Assembly (NCBI RefSeq): GCF_014836675.1
Contig: NZ_JACSQK010000003.1
Coordinates: 182,763 to 246,762, forward strand
Reading direction: 5' to 3'
DNA: 64,000 nucleotides
Source: Comamonas avium
Lineage (GTDB): Bacteria > Pseudomonadota > Gammaproteobacteria > Burkholderiales > Burkholderiaceae_C
Part shown: positions 45,897 to 53,228 of the stretch, piece after piece
How the letters are laid out: every line of letters begins with the position of its first letter
Numbering within the stretch: the stretch's first letter is position 1
Position numbers and translations under genes: made by a program
Notes under the pieces: generated by a model
Seen by the model: the letters and a program-made list of their open reading frames with translations, nothing else
Database searches by the model: none
What the model was told of the DNA's origin: nothing

Positions 45897-47339
45897 ATGT
45901 CTTCTCAGAACGCACTCCCCCTTGATATCGTCATCATGGCTGCCGGCAAAGGCACCCGCATGAAAAGCCGTTTGCCCAAGGTGCTGCAAAAGCTGGCGGG
46001 GCGTGCTTTGCTGCAGCATGTGCTGGATACGGCCGTGCAATTGCAGGCGCGTTCCGCGGTAGTGATTACCGGGCATGGCGCGCCAGAGGTAGAAGCTGCC
46101 ATCAGCCAGTGCAGCAGTGCGAAAGCTGGGGTGGAGTTGAAATTTGTGCGCCAGGAGCAGCAACTGGGCACCGGCCATGCTGTGCAGCAGGCGGTACCTG
46201 CCCTGGCCGATGACGGCATGGTGATTGTGCTGTCGGGCGATGTGCCGCTGACGCAGGCGCAAACGCTGCATGATCTGGTGCAGGCTGCAGACGGCTCGCG
46301 CATGGCATTGCTGACCGTGGCGCTGGACAACCCCACCGGGTATGGCCGCATCGTGCGCAACGCTGCTGGCACGGTGCAGCGCATCGTCGAGCAAAAAGAC
46401 GCCAGCGATGCCGAGCGCGCCATCCAAGAAATTTACAGCGGCATCATGGCCGTGCCCGCCAGACGCCTGGCGCAATGGCTTGCGCAACTGAACAACCACA
46501 ACGCCCAGGGCGAGTACTACCTCACCGATATTGTCGCAATGGCTGTGGCAGACGGGGTGGATGTGGTGGCGCACCGCATCAGCGATGCGGTGCAGGTGGC
46601 AGGCGTGAACAGCCCGCTGCAACTGGCCGAGCTGGAGCGGGCCCACCAGCTGCGCCAAGCCAGCCATTACATGGAGCAGGGCGTGCGGCTGGCAGACCCG
46701 GCACGCTTTGATGTGCGTGACGACGTGCGTGGCAATGCGGCGCAGCTTGTCTGCGCGCAAGACGTAGAAATTGACGTGGGCTGCATCTTTACCGGCAAGG
46801 TGCAAATTGGTGAAGGTGCCAGCATTGGCGCGCACTGTCACATCAGCAATGCCACCATTGCGGCGGGTGCAGTGATCCATCCATTCACGCATATCGACGG
46901 AGAAAAGCTCGGTGCCAGCGTGGGCGAAGGTGCCTTGATTGGCCCGTTTGCCCGCCTGCGCCCGGGTGCACAGCTGGGCAAGGACGTGCACATCGGCAAT
47001 TTTGTGGAGGTGAAAAACTCCATCATGGCCGAAGGCGCCAAAGCCAACCACCTGGCTTATCTGGGTGACGCAACGGTGGGTGAGCGCGTGAACTACGGCG
47101 CGGGTGCCATCACCGCCAATTACGACGGTGCCAACAAGCATCGCACCGTGATTGAGGCTGATGTGCACGTGGGCAGCAACTGCGTGCTGGTAGCACCCAT
47201 CACCATTGGTGCGGGCAGCACCGTGGGCGGCGGCTCCACCATAACGAAGTCAGTGGACGCAGGCGTTTTGGCCGTCTCGCGCGGCAAGCAGGTATCGATT
47301 ACGAACTGGAAGCGCCCCACCAAACAACCCAAACCCTGA
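45897..47339 (+). CDS. glmU: Bifunctional UDP-N-acetylglucosamine pyrophosphorylase / GlcN-1-P acetyltransferase
   Basis: A 480-residue enzyme making UDP-GlcNAc from GlcN-1-P. The N-terminal uridyltransferase shows VIMAAGKGTRMKSRLPKVLQ and VLSGDVPL; the C-terminal left-handed beta-helix has IGPFARLRPGAQLG, KNSIMAEGAKANHLAYLGDA and GAGAITANYDGANKHRT with the catalytic His. ATG 45897 has AAAGA six bases upstream; ATG 45891 is the alternative. It is 12 bases from an orphan histidine kinase and close to glmS. Confidence 0.96.
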   Translation: MSSQNALPLDIVIMAAGKGTRMKSRLPKVLQKLAGRALLQHVLDTAVQLQARSAVVITGHGAPEVEAAISQCSSAKAGVELKFVRQEQQLGTGHAVQQAVPALADDGMVIVLSGDVPLTQAQTLHDLVQAADGSRMALLTVALDNPTGYGRIVRNAAGTVQRIVEQKDASDAERAIQEIYSGIMAVPARRLAQWLAQLNNHNAQGEYYLTDIVAMAVADGVDVVAHRISDAVQVAGVNSPLQLAELERAHQLRQASHYMEQGVRLADPARFDVRDDVRGNAAQLVCAQDVEIDVGCIFTGKVQIGEGASIGAHCHISNATIAAGAVIHPFTHIDGEKLGASVGEGALIGPFARLRPGAQLGKDVHIGNFVEVKNSIMAEGAKANHLAYLGDATVGERVNYGAGAITANYDGANKHRTVIEADVHVGSNCVLVAPITIGAGSTVGGGSTITKSVDAGVLAVSRGKQVSITNWKRPTKQPKP

Positions 47340-47351
47340 AGGCCCACCACC

Positions 47352-48143
47352 ATGCAGCAGGCGCAATCACCCACCCCCGGCACGCTGAACGAGGCGCTGG
47401 CCCTGATTGCGCAGCAGCAGGCAGACATGGCGCGCCTGCACGCCGCCCATGCGTCGTGGATGCGTGCCGTGGCACATGACTTGCGTGCGCCGTTGCGACA
47501 TTTGGTGTCGTTTGCGCCTTTGCTCAAAGAATCGGTGGATGAGCTGGCAGCCGCTGCGCCGCAAGCGGTGCATGCCGCCGAAGATGCGCACGAATTTGCA
47601 TCCACCATGGAGCGCGCTGCGCGCAAGATGTCGGCCATGCTCGATGGGCTGGTACACATCTCGCGTGCAGCCCGTGCCGAGCTGCAGCCCGAGTTGGTGG
47701 ACTGGGTGGCATTGACCGTGCCCCTGGTGCAGGCCCTGCAAGCCCAGTACCCGCAAGTGCAGTGGAGCTTGCCCACGCCAGCTCAGGTGCCCGTGCTGGC
47801 GCATGCCGAGTGGCTGCGCGTGGCGATGCAAGCTTTGCTGGATAACGCCATCAAGTTCTCTGCCCGCCAGGAGCCACCGCAAGTGCAGGTGCAAGCCTGG
47901 CCGCTGGCCGATGGCTGGTGGCGCCTGGTGGTGCAGGACAACGGTGCTGGCTTTAACGACAGCCGTGCCCAGCAACTGGGTGAGCTGTTTCAGCGCATGC
48001 ACCACGAGAACGAATTTGACGGCGTAGGCTGCGGGCTGGCCCTGGTCAGCACGGTGGCGCAGCGCCATGGCGCACGCTGGGGCGTTCAATCACAGCCCGG
48101 AATGGGTTGCACGGTCAGCCTGGACTGGCCGGGTGCGCGCTGA
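47352..48143 (+). CDS. Small cytoplasmic sensor histidine kinase, orphan
   Basis: A 263-residue kinase with no membrane segment and no sensory domain except a short N-terminal coiled coil (about 10-38). H-box AVAHDLRAPLRHL (H42), N-box ALLDNAIKFS, DNGAGFN and GVGCGLALV are intact; the protein resembles the phytochrome/bacteriophytochrome-type HisKA-HATPase core. There is no response regulator nearby. The 12-base gap to glmU suggests co-transcription, which would tie it to cell-wall precursor supply. Confidence 0.85.
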   Translation: MQQAQSPTPGTLNEALALIAQQQADMARLHAAHASWMRAVAHDLRAPLRHLVSFAPLLKESVDELAAAAPQAVHAAEDAHEFASTMERAARKMSAMLDGLVHISRAARAELQPELVDWVALTVPLVQALQAQYPQVQWSLPTPAQVPVLAHAEWLRVAMQALLDNAIKFSARQEPPQVQVQAWPLADGWWRLVVQDNGAGFNDSRAQQLGELFQRMHHENEFDGVGCGLALVSTVAQRHGARWGVQSQPGMGCTVSLDWPGAR

Positions 48144-48210
48144 CTGCTTCAGGCGGCAGGCGTCTCCAGCACTTGTGCAGCAACAGATAACAGCGATCCA
48201 TCACGCTGCT

Positions 48211-48245
48211 CTTGAGTCTTGAGTCTTGAGTCTTGAGTCTTGAGT
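48211..48245. repeat. Heptanucleotide tandem repeat CTTGAGT x5
   Basis: Five exact copies of CTTGAGT, followed directly by CTTTA. The last bases abut the TAA stop of the convergent Lrp-type gene (48248-48250). The repeat lies in the 100-base gap between the two convergent genes, in the 3' untranslated region of both. Confidence 0.9.
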
Positions 48246-48247
48246 CT

Positions 48248-48760
48248 TTAGGGCTTGGTGGCGAGCAGTGGCAAGTGGGGGCTGAACTTGGCCCGCTTGG
48301 TGGCAAAAAAGGTTTTGACATTGCGCACATTGCCCTGCGCCGTGAACAGTTGCTGCGACAGCGCCAAGTAGGCCGGCATGTCGCGGCAGGCCACCACCAG
48401 CACAAAGTCGGGCCCCGGCGAAACGCGCCAGCATTGCTGCACCCCTTCGTGGGCCACAGCTGCGGCTTCAAATGCATCCAGCGCTTCGGCGTTCTGGCGC
48501 TCCAGCGTCACTTCAACCAAGGCTTGCAAACCATGGCCAACCAGGTGGGCCAGAGCCTGCGGTCGCACAATGGCTACCTGGCGCTCAATCAGGCCCAAAG
48601 CATGCAGACGGCGGATGCGCCGCAAACAGGTGGGGGGCGAAATGTGCACTTGTTGTGCAAGGTGCACATTGCTTTGCCCGGCATCGCGTTGCAGCAAATC
48701 CAGCAGTTGCAGGTCAGTCAGATCGAGTGCAGAGTCTGATAAATTAATTTCATCATTCAT
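48248..48760 (-). CDS. Lrp/AsnC-family transcriptional regulator
   Basis: A 170-residue regulator. Winged helix-turn-helix about 14-72 (DLQLLDLLQRDAG, SNVHLAQQVHISPPTCLRRIRRL), then the RAM ligand/oligomerisation domain (VEVTLERQN, GPDFVLVVACRDM, NVRNVKTFF). ATG 48760. It is divergent from glmS across an AT-rich gap holding three regularly spaced palindromic motifs, probably its own operators. Confidence 0.92.
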   Translation of the reverse strand: MNDEINLSDSALDLTDLQLLDLLQRDAGQSNVHLAQQVHISPPTCLRRIRRLHALGLIERQVAIVRPQALAHLVGHGLQALVEVTLERQNAEALDAFEAAAVAHEGVQQCWRVSPGPDFVLVVACRDMPAYLALSQQLFTAQGNVRNVKTFFATKRAKFSPHLPLLATKP

Positions 48761-48812
48761 ATATTTGTGAAATTTAATTTCTTCGGTGTTTTTCTATGAA
48801 ATTTAATTTCTT
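48741..48812. promoter_or_regulatory. Three phased palindromic sites between the Lrp-type gene and glmS
   Basis: TGAAATTTAATTTCTT occurs exactly at 48768-48783 and 48797-48812; a third, looser copy AAATTAATTTCAT is at 48741-48753. The core is the inverted repeat GAAAT-TTA-ATTTC. Spacings are 29-30 bases, about three helical turns, as expected for wrapping of DNA around Lrp-type octamers. Autoregulation, and possible control of glmS, are inference. Confidence 0.6.
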
Positions 48813-48893
48813 AAATATCAAAAAATAGATCATAAGTTTTATTGCGTTGCTTTTAGCATCGTGCATCGTTCCAACCTTTTCGGAGTACAGCCT

Positions 48894-50792
48894 ATGTGTG
48901 GCATCGTCGGCGCCGTTTCCACGCGCAATATCGTTCCTGTTCTGGTTCAAGGCCTGCAGCGCCTGGAATACCGCGGGTATGACTCCTGCGGCGTAGCTGT
49001 ACACCGCATGGTGGCTGGCTCACCCATCAGCCAGGGCCTGCAGCGCGCACGCAGCACAGCGCGCGTATCGGAGCTGCTGGAGCAAGTGACCCAAGATGAC
49101 CTGCAAGGCCTGGCAGGCATTGCTCACACACGCTGGGCCACGCACGGTGAACCTGCTGTGCGCAACGCCCACCCCCACTTCAGCTACGGACCGGGCGAAA
49201 CCGTGGACAGCGGCAAACCGCCCCGCGTAGCGCTGGTACACAACGGCATCATCGAAAACTACGAACAACTGCGCACCGAGCTGCAAGCCAAGGGTTATGT
49301 GTTTGCCAGCCAGACCGACACCGAAGTGATCTGCCACTTGGTGGACAGCCACTACAACGGCGACCTGTTTGACGCTGTCAAAACAGCGCGTGCACAACTG
49401 CATGGCGCTTACGCGATTGCCGTGATGCACAAGGACGAGCCACACCGCGTGGTGGGAGCCCGCGCCGGATCACCTCTGGTGCTGGGTGTGGGGCGCGACA
49501 ACAGTGAATTCTTTCTGGCCAGTGATGCAATGGCGGTGGCTGGCGTGACCGACCAGATCGTGTATCTGGAAGAGGGCGATCTGGTAGACCTGCAGCCGGG
49601 CCGCTACTGGATTGCAGACAAAACTGGCCATGCGGTACTGCCCGAGCAGCGGCCCGTAAAAACTGTGCATGCGCACAGCGGTGCTGTAGAGCTGGGCCCC
49701 TACCGCCACTACATGCAAAAGGAAATCTTTGAACAGCCACGCGCTATTGGTGACACGCTGGAAGGCATTGTCAACATCGCCCCCGAGCTGTTCGACGGCG
49801 CAGAGGGTGCAGCAGCGTGGCGTGTATTCAATGAAATCGACAACGTGCTGATTTTGGCCTGCGGCACCAGCTACTACAGCGGCTGCACGGCCAAGTACTG
49901 GCTGGAATCGATTGCGGGCATTCCCTGCAACGTGGAAGTGGCCAGTGAATACCGCTACCGCACCAGCGTACCTAATCCGAAAACCTTGGTGGTCACCATC
50001 AGCCAGTCCGGTGAGACTGCCGACACCCTGGCCGCACTGCGGCATGCGCAAAGCCTTGGCATGCACCATACGCTGACCATTTGCAACGTCGCCACCAGTG
50101 CCATGGTGCGTGAATGCAAACTGGCGTACATCACCCGTGCGGGCATGGAGATTGGCGTAGCTTCCACCAAGGCGTTTACCACGCAACTGGCGGGCTTGTT
50201 CTTGCTGACCCTGGCTCTGGCGCAATCCAAGGGCAAGCTAAGCGAAGCGCAGGAGCAGGAATATCTGACCGCCATGCGCCATTTGCCTGTGGCCCTGCAG
50301 TCGGTGCTGGCGCTGGAGCCTCAAGTGGTGAGCTGGGCAGAAAACTTTGCCAAGCAGCAAAACGCCTTGTTCCTGGGCCGTGGCATGCACTACCCCATCG
50401 CCATGGAAGGTGCGCTCAAGCTCAAAGAAATTACCTACATTCATGCGGAAGCCTACCCCGCTGGAGAACTCAAGCACGGCCCGCTGGCGCTGGTCGACAG
50501 CAGCATGCCCGTGGTCACGGTCGCTCCCAATGACGAACTGCTGGAAAAGCTCAAAAGCAACATGCAGGAAGTGCGTGCGCGCGGCGGCGTGCTGTATGTG
50601 CTGGCAGATGCCAAAACCAACATCGAAAACGCCGAAGGCATGCACGTGATTCGCATGCCCGAAAACTACGGCGCTCTCAGCCCCATCTTGCACGTGGTGC
50701 CACTGCAGCTGCTGTCCTACCACACCGCTGTGGCGCGCGGCACCGATGTAGACAAGCCGCGCAACCTTGCCAAAAGCGTGACCGTGGAGTGA
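48894..50792 (+). CDS. glmS: Glutamine-fructose-6-phosphate aminotransferase (isomerizing)
   Basis: A 632-residue enzyme making glucosamine-6-phosphate. The N-terminal class II glutaminase begins MCGIVGAV with catalytic Cys as residue 2; two SIS domains follow ([54 protein letters not shown]), ending [13 protein letters not shown], the conserved tail recognised by TnsD in Tn7-type insertion. GGAG precedes ATG 48894. No ribozyme structure is seen upstream. Confidence 0.97.
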   Translation: MCGIVGAVSTRNIVPVLVQGLQRLEYRGYDSCGVAVHRMVAGSPISQGLQRARSTARVSELLEQVTQDDLQGLAGIAHTRWATHGEPAVRNAHPHFSYGPGETVDSGKPPRVALVHNGIIENYEQLRTELQAKGYVFASQTDTEVICHLVDSHYNGDLFDAVKTARAQLHGAYAIAVMHKDEPHRVVGARAGSPLVLGVGRDNSEFFLASDAMAVAGVTDQIVYLEEGDLVDLQPGRYWIADKTGHAVLPEQRPVKTVHAHSGAVELGPYRHYMQKEIFEQPRAIGDTLEGIVNIAPELFDGAEGAAAWRVFNEIDNVLILACGTSYYSGCTAKYWLESIAGIPCNVEVASEYRYRTSVPNPKTLVVTISQSGETADTLAALRHAQSLGMHHTLTICNVATSAMVRECKLAYITRAGMEIGVASTKAFTTQLAGLFLLTLALAQSKGKLSEAQEQEYLTAMRHLPVALQSVLALEPQVVSWAENFAKQQNALFLGRGMHYPIAMEGALKLKEITYIHAEAYPAGELKHGPLALVDSSMPVVTVAPNDELLEKLKSNMQEVRARGGVLYVLADAKTNIENAEGMHVIRMPENYGALSPILHVVPLQLLSYHTAVARGTDVDKPRNLAKSVTVE

Positions 50793-50826
50793 AAACTCAG
50801 TTTCCAGCGTTGCTTTTATTCTGGGT

Positions 50827-50922
50827 AATTAAAGTCGTAAACTCGCAATTAAAGTCGTAAACCCCGGGCTAGTATTCATGCGGTTTTGCGGGGCGATGGT
50901 TTGTAACTGCAAAGTCGTAAAC
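50827..50922. repeat. Direct repeats AAAGTCGTAAAC just downstream of glmS
   Basis: AATTAAAGTCGTAAAC is exact at 50827-50842 and 50847-50862 (period 20); AAAGTCGTAAAC recurs at 50911-50922 (60 bases from the second copy). The first copy begins 35 bases after the glmS stop. Multiple short direct repeats at this place resemble TnsB-type binding sites at the end of a Tn7-like element, but no transposase gene or second end is seen in the window. Confidence 0.65.
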
Positions 50923-50994
50923 TCAGAAACATCTGAGTGTTTTTTCTTGCAATATCTAAACGTCTGGCTTTACGGTGTTACCTTAAATGCTATG

Positions 50995-51022
50995 AAAAAA
51001 GCGCTCCAATGGAGCGCTTTTT
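50995..51022 (+). terminator. Terminator downstream of glmS
   Basis: AAAAAAGCGCTCC (50995-51007), loop AAT, GGAGCGCTTTTT (51011-51022), then GTTTT. It is about 200 bases from the glmS stop, farther than is usual for the other genes here, with the direct repeats in between. Confidence 0.85.
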
Positions 51023-51337
51023 GTTTTGATGCTTAGTTAGGCTTGTATGTGTTGTCTGAGATCGCCAAAGCACTTTGGTTGTAGGTCTGTTATGCAGCGG
51101 TTGCTGTCGGTCATGCCTGCAACTCTAAATTCCGGTTTCACACAGATACCATCCGTTCCGAGGATCACGGCTACGAATCTACAACGGCAGCTTTGGGGTG
51201 AGTAGCAGTCAACGGATACAGAGGAGTCAAGTTGATGCTGACTGTCTGTTATCACGCGGGGGCTAATGGTTCTTTCGACTCAAAGCGGAGGGTCCACCTA
51301 ATGAAGAACTCTGACTGATTTCCGACAGGCACCGAAT
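51023..51337. other. Gene-free stretch with a degenerate GCAGTC-type repeat
   Basis: No supported gene. The segment AACGGCAGCTTTGGGGTGAG followed by TAGCAGTCAACG (about 51182-51214) resembles blocks at 52895-52960 and 55535-55680 that combine a CTGCTTT/GCTTTGGG box with AGCAGTC. Confidence 0.45.
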
Positions 51338-52747
51338 TTAAGTGTCAAACCGGGCACCATAGTCCACTAGCAAATCTTCAACGCGGATTCCTGAGGATTG
51401 AAATAGTGCTCCAAACGTACACCCTTCAATGTTCCCAGCGGAATCATGTAACAAAGCTATTGGTAGGCCCGTCCTAGGATCAAACCTTCCAATGCATTCT
51501 CCGCTCACTTGGAAAGGACATCCGTTGAAAACTTTAAATTTCGAAAACCCACATTCAATGCTATTGGTGTGGCGTGCAGACGCAGAAGGGCTACCGAGCA
51601 ACTGATCATTAAACGCTTGGTAGTGCAGCTCACCAATCAACTCGGTGACCATGTCGGCATTTACCGGTGATTGAGCCTGATAACGCCCCTCAACTAGCAC
51701 TGCCGGAATGCGAAACTCCTCAAAGAGCTCCATGAGTTCAACTTCGGTGCCTGTGGGGTAGACCGAAATCCATGGTTGCTCGATCCTGAGCTCCAAGGCT
51801 TTCTTCATGATGCGCTGCATAGGCGATATGCCAGGATGGTGCTCAAGATCGGTGAGTGCTTGCAATCGCTCAGAAAGAATCTGATTGAGCCCTTTAAATT
51901 GGCAGCGTTCTAGTAACTGATCGCAGAATGCCGTATAGCGCTCTTGCCAGTCCCCTTCCATATCTATGAAGATCTCTGGCGCAGCTGCGAGCGCATTGGT
52001 TAGCAAATAGAACCTCCATGAAGGGTTCGATGCCCGCCATTCCTCTTCAGTAGAGGGTGTCAGTGGCTCCCAACTTATCTGCAAAGAGAGATCGCACAGT
52101 ATGGGGAATAGCTCGCTGGCGGACTCTCCGCACCGCTCCACAAACCAATCGTATGCTGCTGTGTAAACATCAGGGACCCCTGATCTGTCCCATGCAACGT
52201 CCTGTGGCATTCCAAGGATCTGATTTCCGAAAGAGCGTTCAAGGAAAAAGGCGTGACCTTCCAATATGTCCTTGGTACACAATTCTCGTGCCCTCTGGGC
52301 GATTGTGATCTCAGGGTTGATTCGCCAAGATTGAGTGATAAGCGTCAGCTTCAAAGCGTCAAGTGTCTTAGCGCCCGGGATAGTGATGAACCTAGCTTGG
52401 TTCATCTTATTCTGCTCCTCGAACACTTTGTAGAGGAAATGGGCGTACTGGTGTACATCCAACCTCGTATTGCAGTTGGCTAGAGGGATCCTAGGTCCGC
52501 CCATAACCGGCCACATCTCTTTCCATTTACGGAAAGTGAAGCCTGAAGCTTGCCTGTAACTACTCCATTGAATATGGCCGTAACCTGTGAACAATGTCTG
52601 GAAATAGTGAACGTGCTCATGGAAATATGTGAGCAAGTTCCCATTCGTAGCGGCTTCCCTTGAAAATTTCTCCGCCTTATCGAAAAGGCGCATTTCCAAC
52701 CGAGGGGTAAAAAACGTGCCAAGTGTTGCATTAAGAAAGGAGTCCAT
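51338..52747 (-). CDS. HEXXH-containing protein with C-terminal Cys4 motif, function unknown
   Basis: A 469-residue soluble protein I do not recognise. HEHVH at 43-47 (TYFHEHVHYFQTL) fits the HEXXH zinc-peptidase motif; EGHAFFLE at 163-170 could supply the third ligand, as in gluzincins. Four cysteines at 399, 410, 418 and 443 (C-x10-C-x7-C-x24-C) could bind zinc or a cluster. There is no signal peptide or membrane segment. Base composition is lower in G+C than its neighbours (two 60-base lines count 32 and 29 G+C, against 40 in a glmS line), suggesting transfer. ATG 52747; weak ribosome site. Confidence 0.75.
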   Translation of the reverse strand: MDSFLNATLGTFFTPRLEMRLFDKAEKFSREAATNGNLLTYFHEHVHYFQTLFTGYGHIQWSSYRQASGFTFRKWKEMWPVMGGPRIPLANCNTRLDVHQYAHFLYKVFEEQNKMNQARFITIPGAKTLDALKLTLITQSWRINPEITIAQRARELCTKDILEGHAFFLERSFGNQILGMPQDVAWDRSGVPDVYTAAYDWFVERCGESASELFPILCDLSLQISWEPLTPSTEEEWRASNPSWRFYLLTNALAAAPEIFIDMEGDWQERYTAFCDQLLERCQFKGLNQILSERLQALTDLEHHPGISPMQRIMKKALELRIEQPWISVYPTGTEVELMELFEEFRIPAVLVEGRYQAQSPVNADMVTELIGELHYQAFNDQLLGSPSASARHTNSIECGFSKFKVFNGCPFQVSGECIGRFDPRTGLPIALLHDSAGNIEGCTFGALFQSSGIRVEDLLVDYGARFDT

Positions 52748-53228
52748 TGCATTCCAAAAAAATGTGCGATGCGCTCGGTGATGAAGCTGACGCCGAGTTT
52801 ATTTGGTCGCTGCGTTCCGTAAAGCATCCACTTTTGGCTGAAAGTACGCGATCGTCATGGCTACCCAAAGCGTGCCCATCAGTGCCACTCAGTGACTGCT
52901 TTCGGGGACATGAGTGAAATGGCACTACCGGCCAGGAAGCAGCCGATCAACGCTTTGTCGCAGTTGGCTGCTTTAAGCTGATTGTGGTCTCTCGCGCAGC
53001 GGCATCGGTTGTACCGATCTCGGTGCAAAGTTGTTACAAGAGACATAATGGGCGACATAGGAAACGAATGGAATTCGCCATGATCGCGACGGGCGCAGCG
53101 TCTCGAAGTATTCCTCAATCCCGCACAGCATCTGTGTTAGCAGAGGACTTTGCTCTTACTAATCCGACTAGAAAGGCTAGCTCCAATACACCCACTGCGG
53201 TCTGCGGGTAGGCTTCGGGCTCGTCGCA
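52748..53228. other. Gene-free 481-base stretch between the two accessory genes
   Basis: No convincing gene. It contains a degenerate repeat block, GACTGCTTTCGGGGACATGA to CCAGGAAGCAGCCGATC (about 52892-52949), and the related CAGTTGGCTGCTTTAAGC. A separate promoter for the HEXXH gene may be here; none is obvious. Confidence 0.5.

Noticed and set aside
45882-47168. 428-codon minus-strand frame
   Set aside because: It is antisense to glmU.
48211-48249. Heptamer array as a CRISPR or phase-variable coding repeat
   Set aside because: It has no spacers, and the Lrp-type stop codon lies before the repeat, so length changes would not shift the reading frame.
51037-51255. Small Cys-rich minus-strand frame (72 codons) after the glmS terminator
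   Set aside because: No ribosome site and no recognisable family; it lies in the degenerate repeat DNA.
52879-53118. 79-codon minus-strand frame between the two accessory genes
   Set aside because: Its sequence is made of the degenerate repeat blocks; no start signal or homology is visible.
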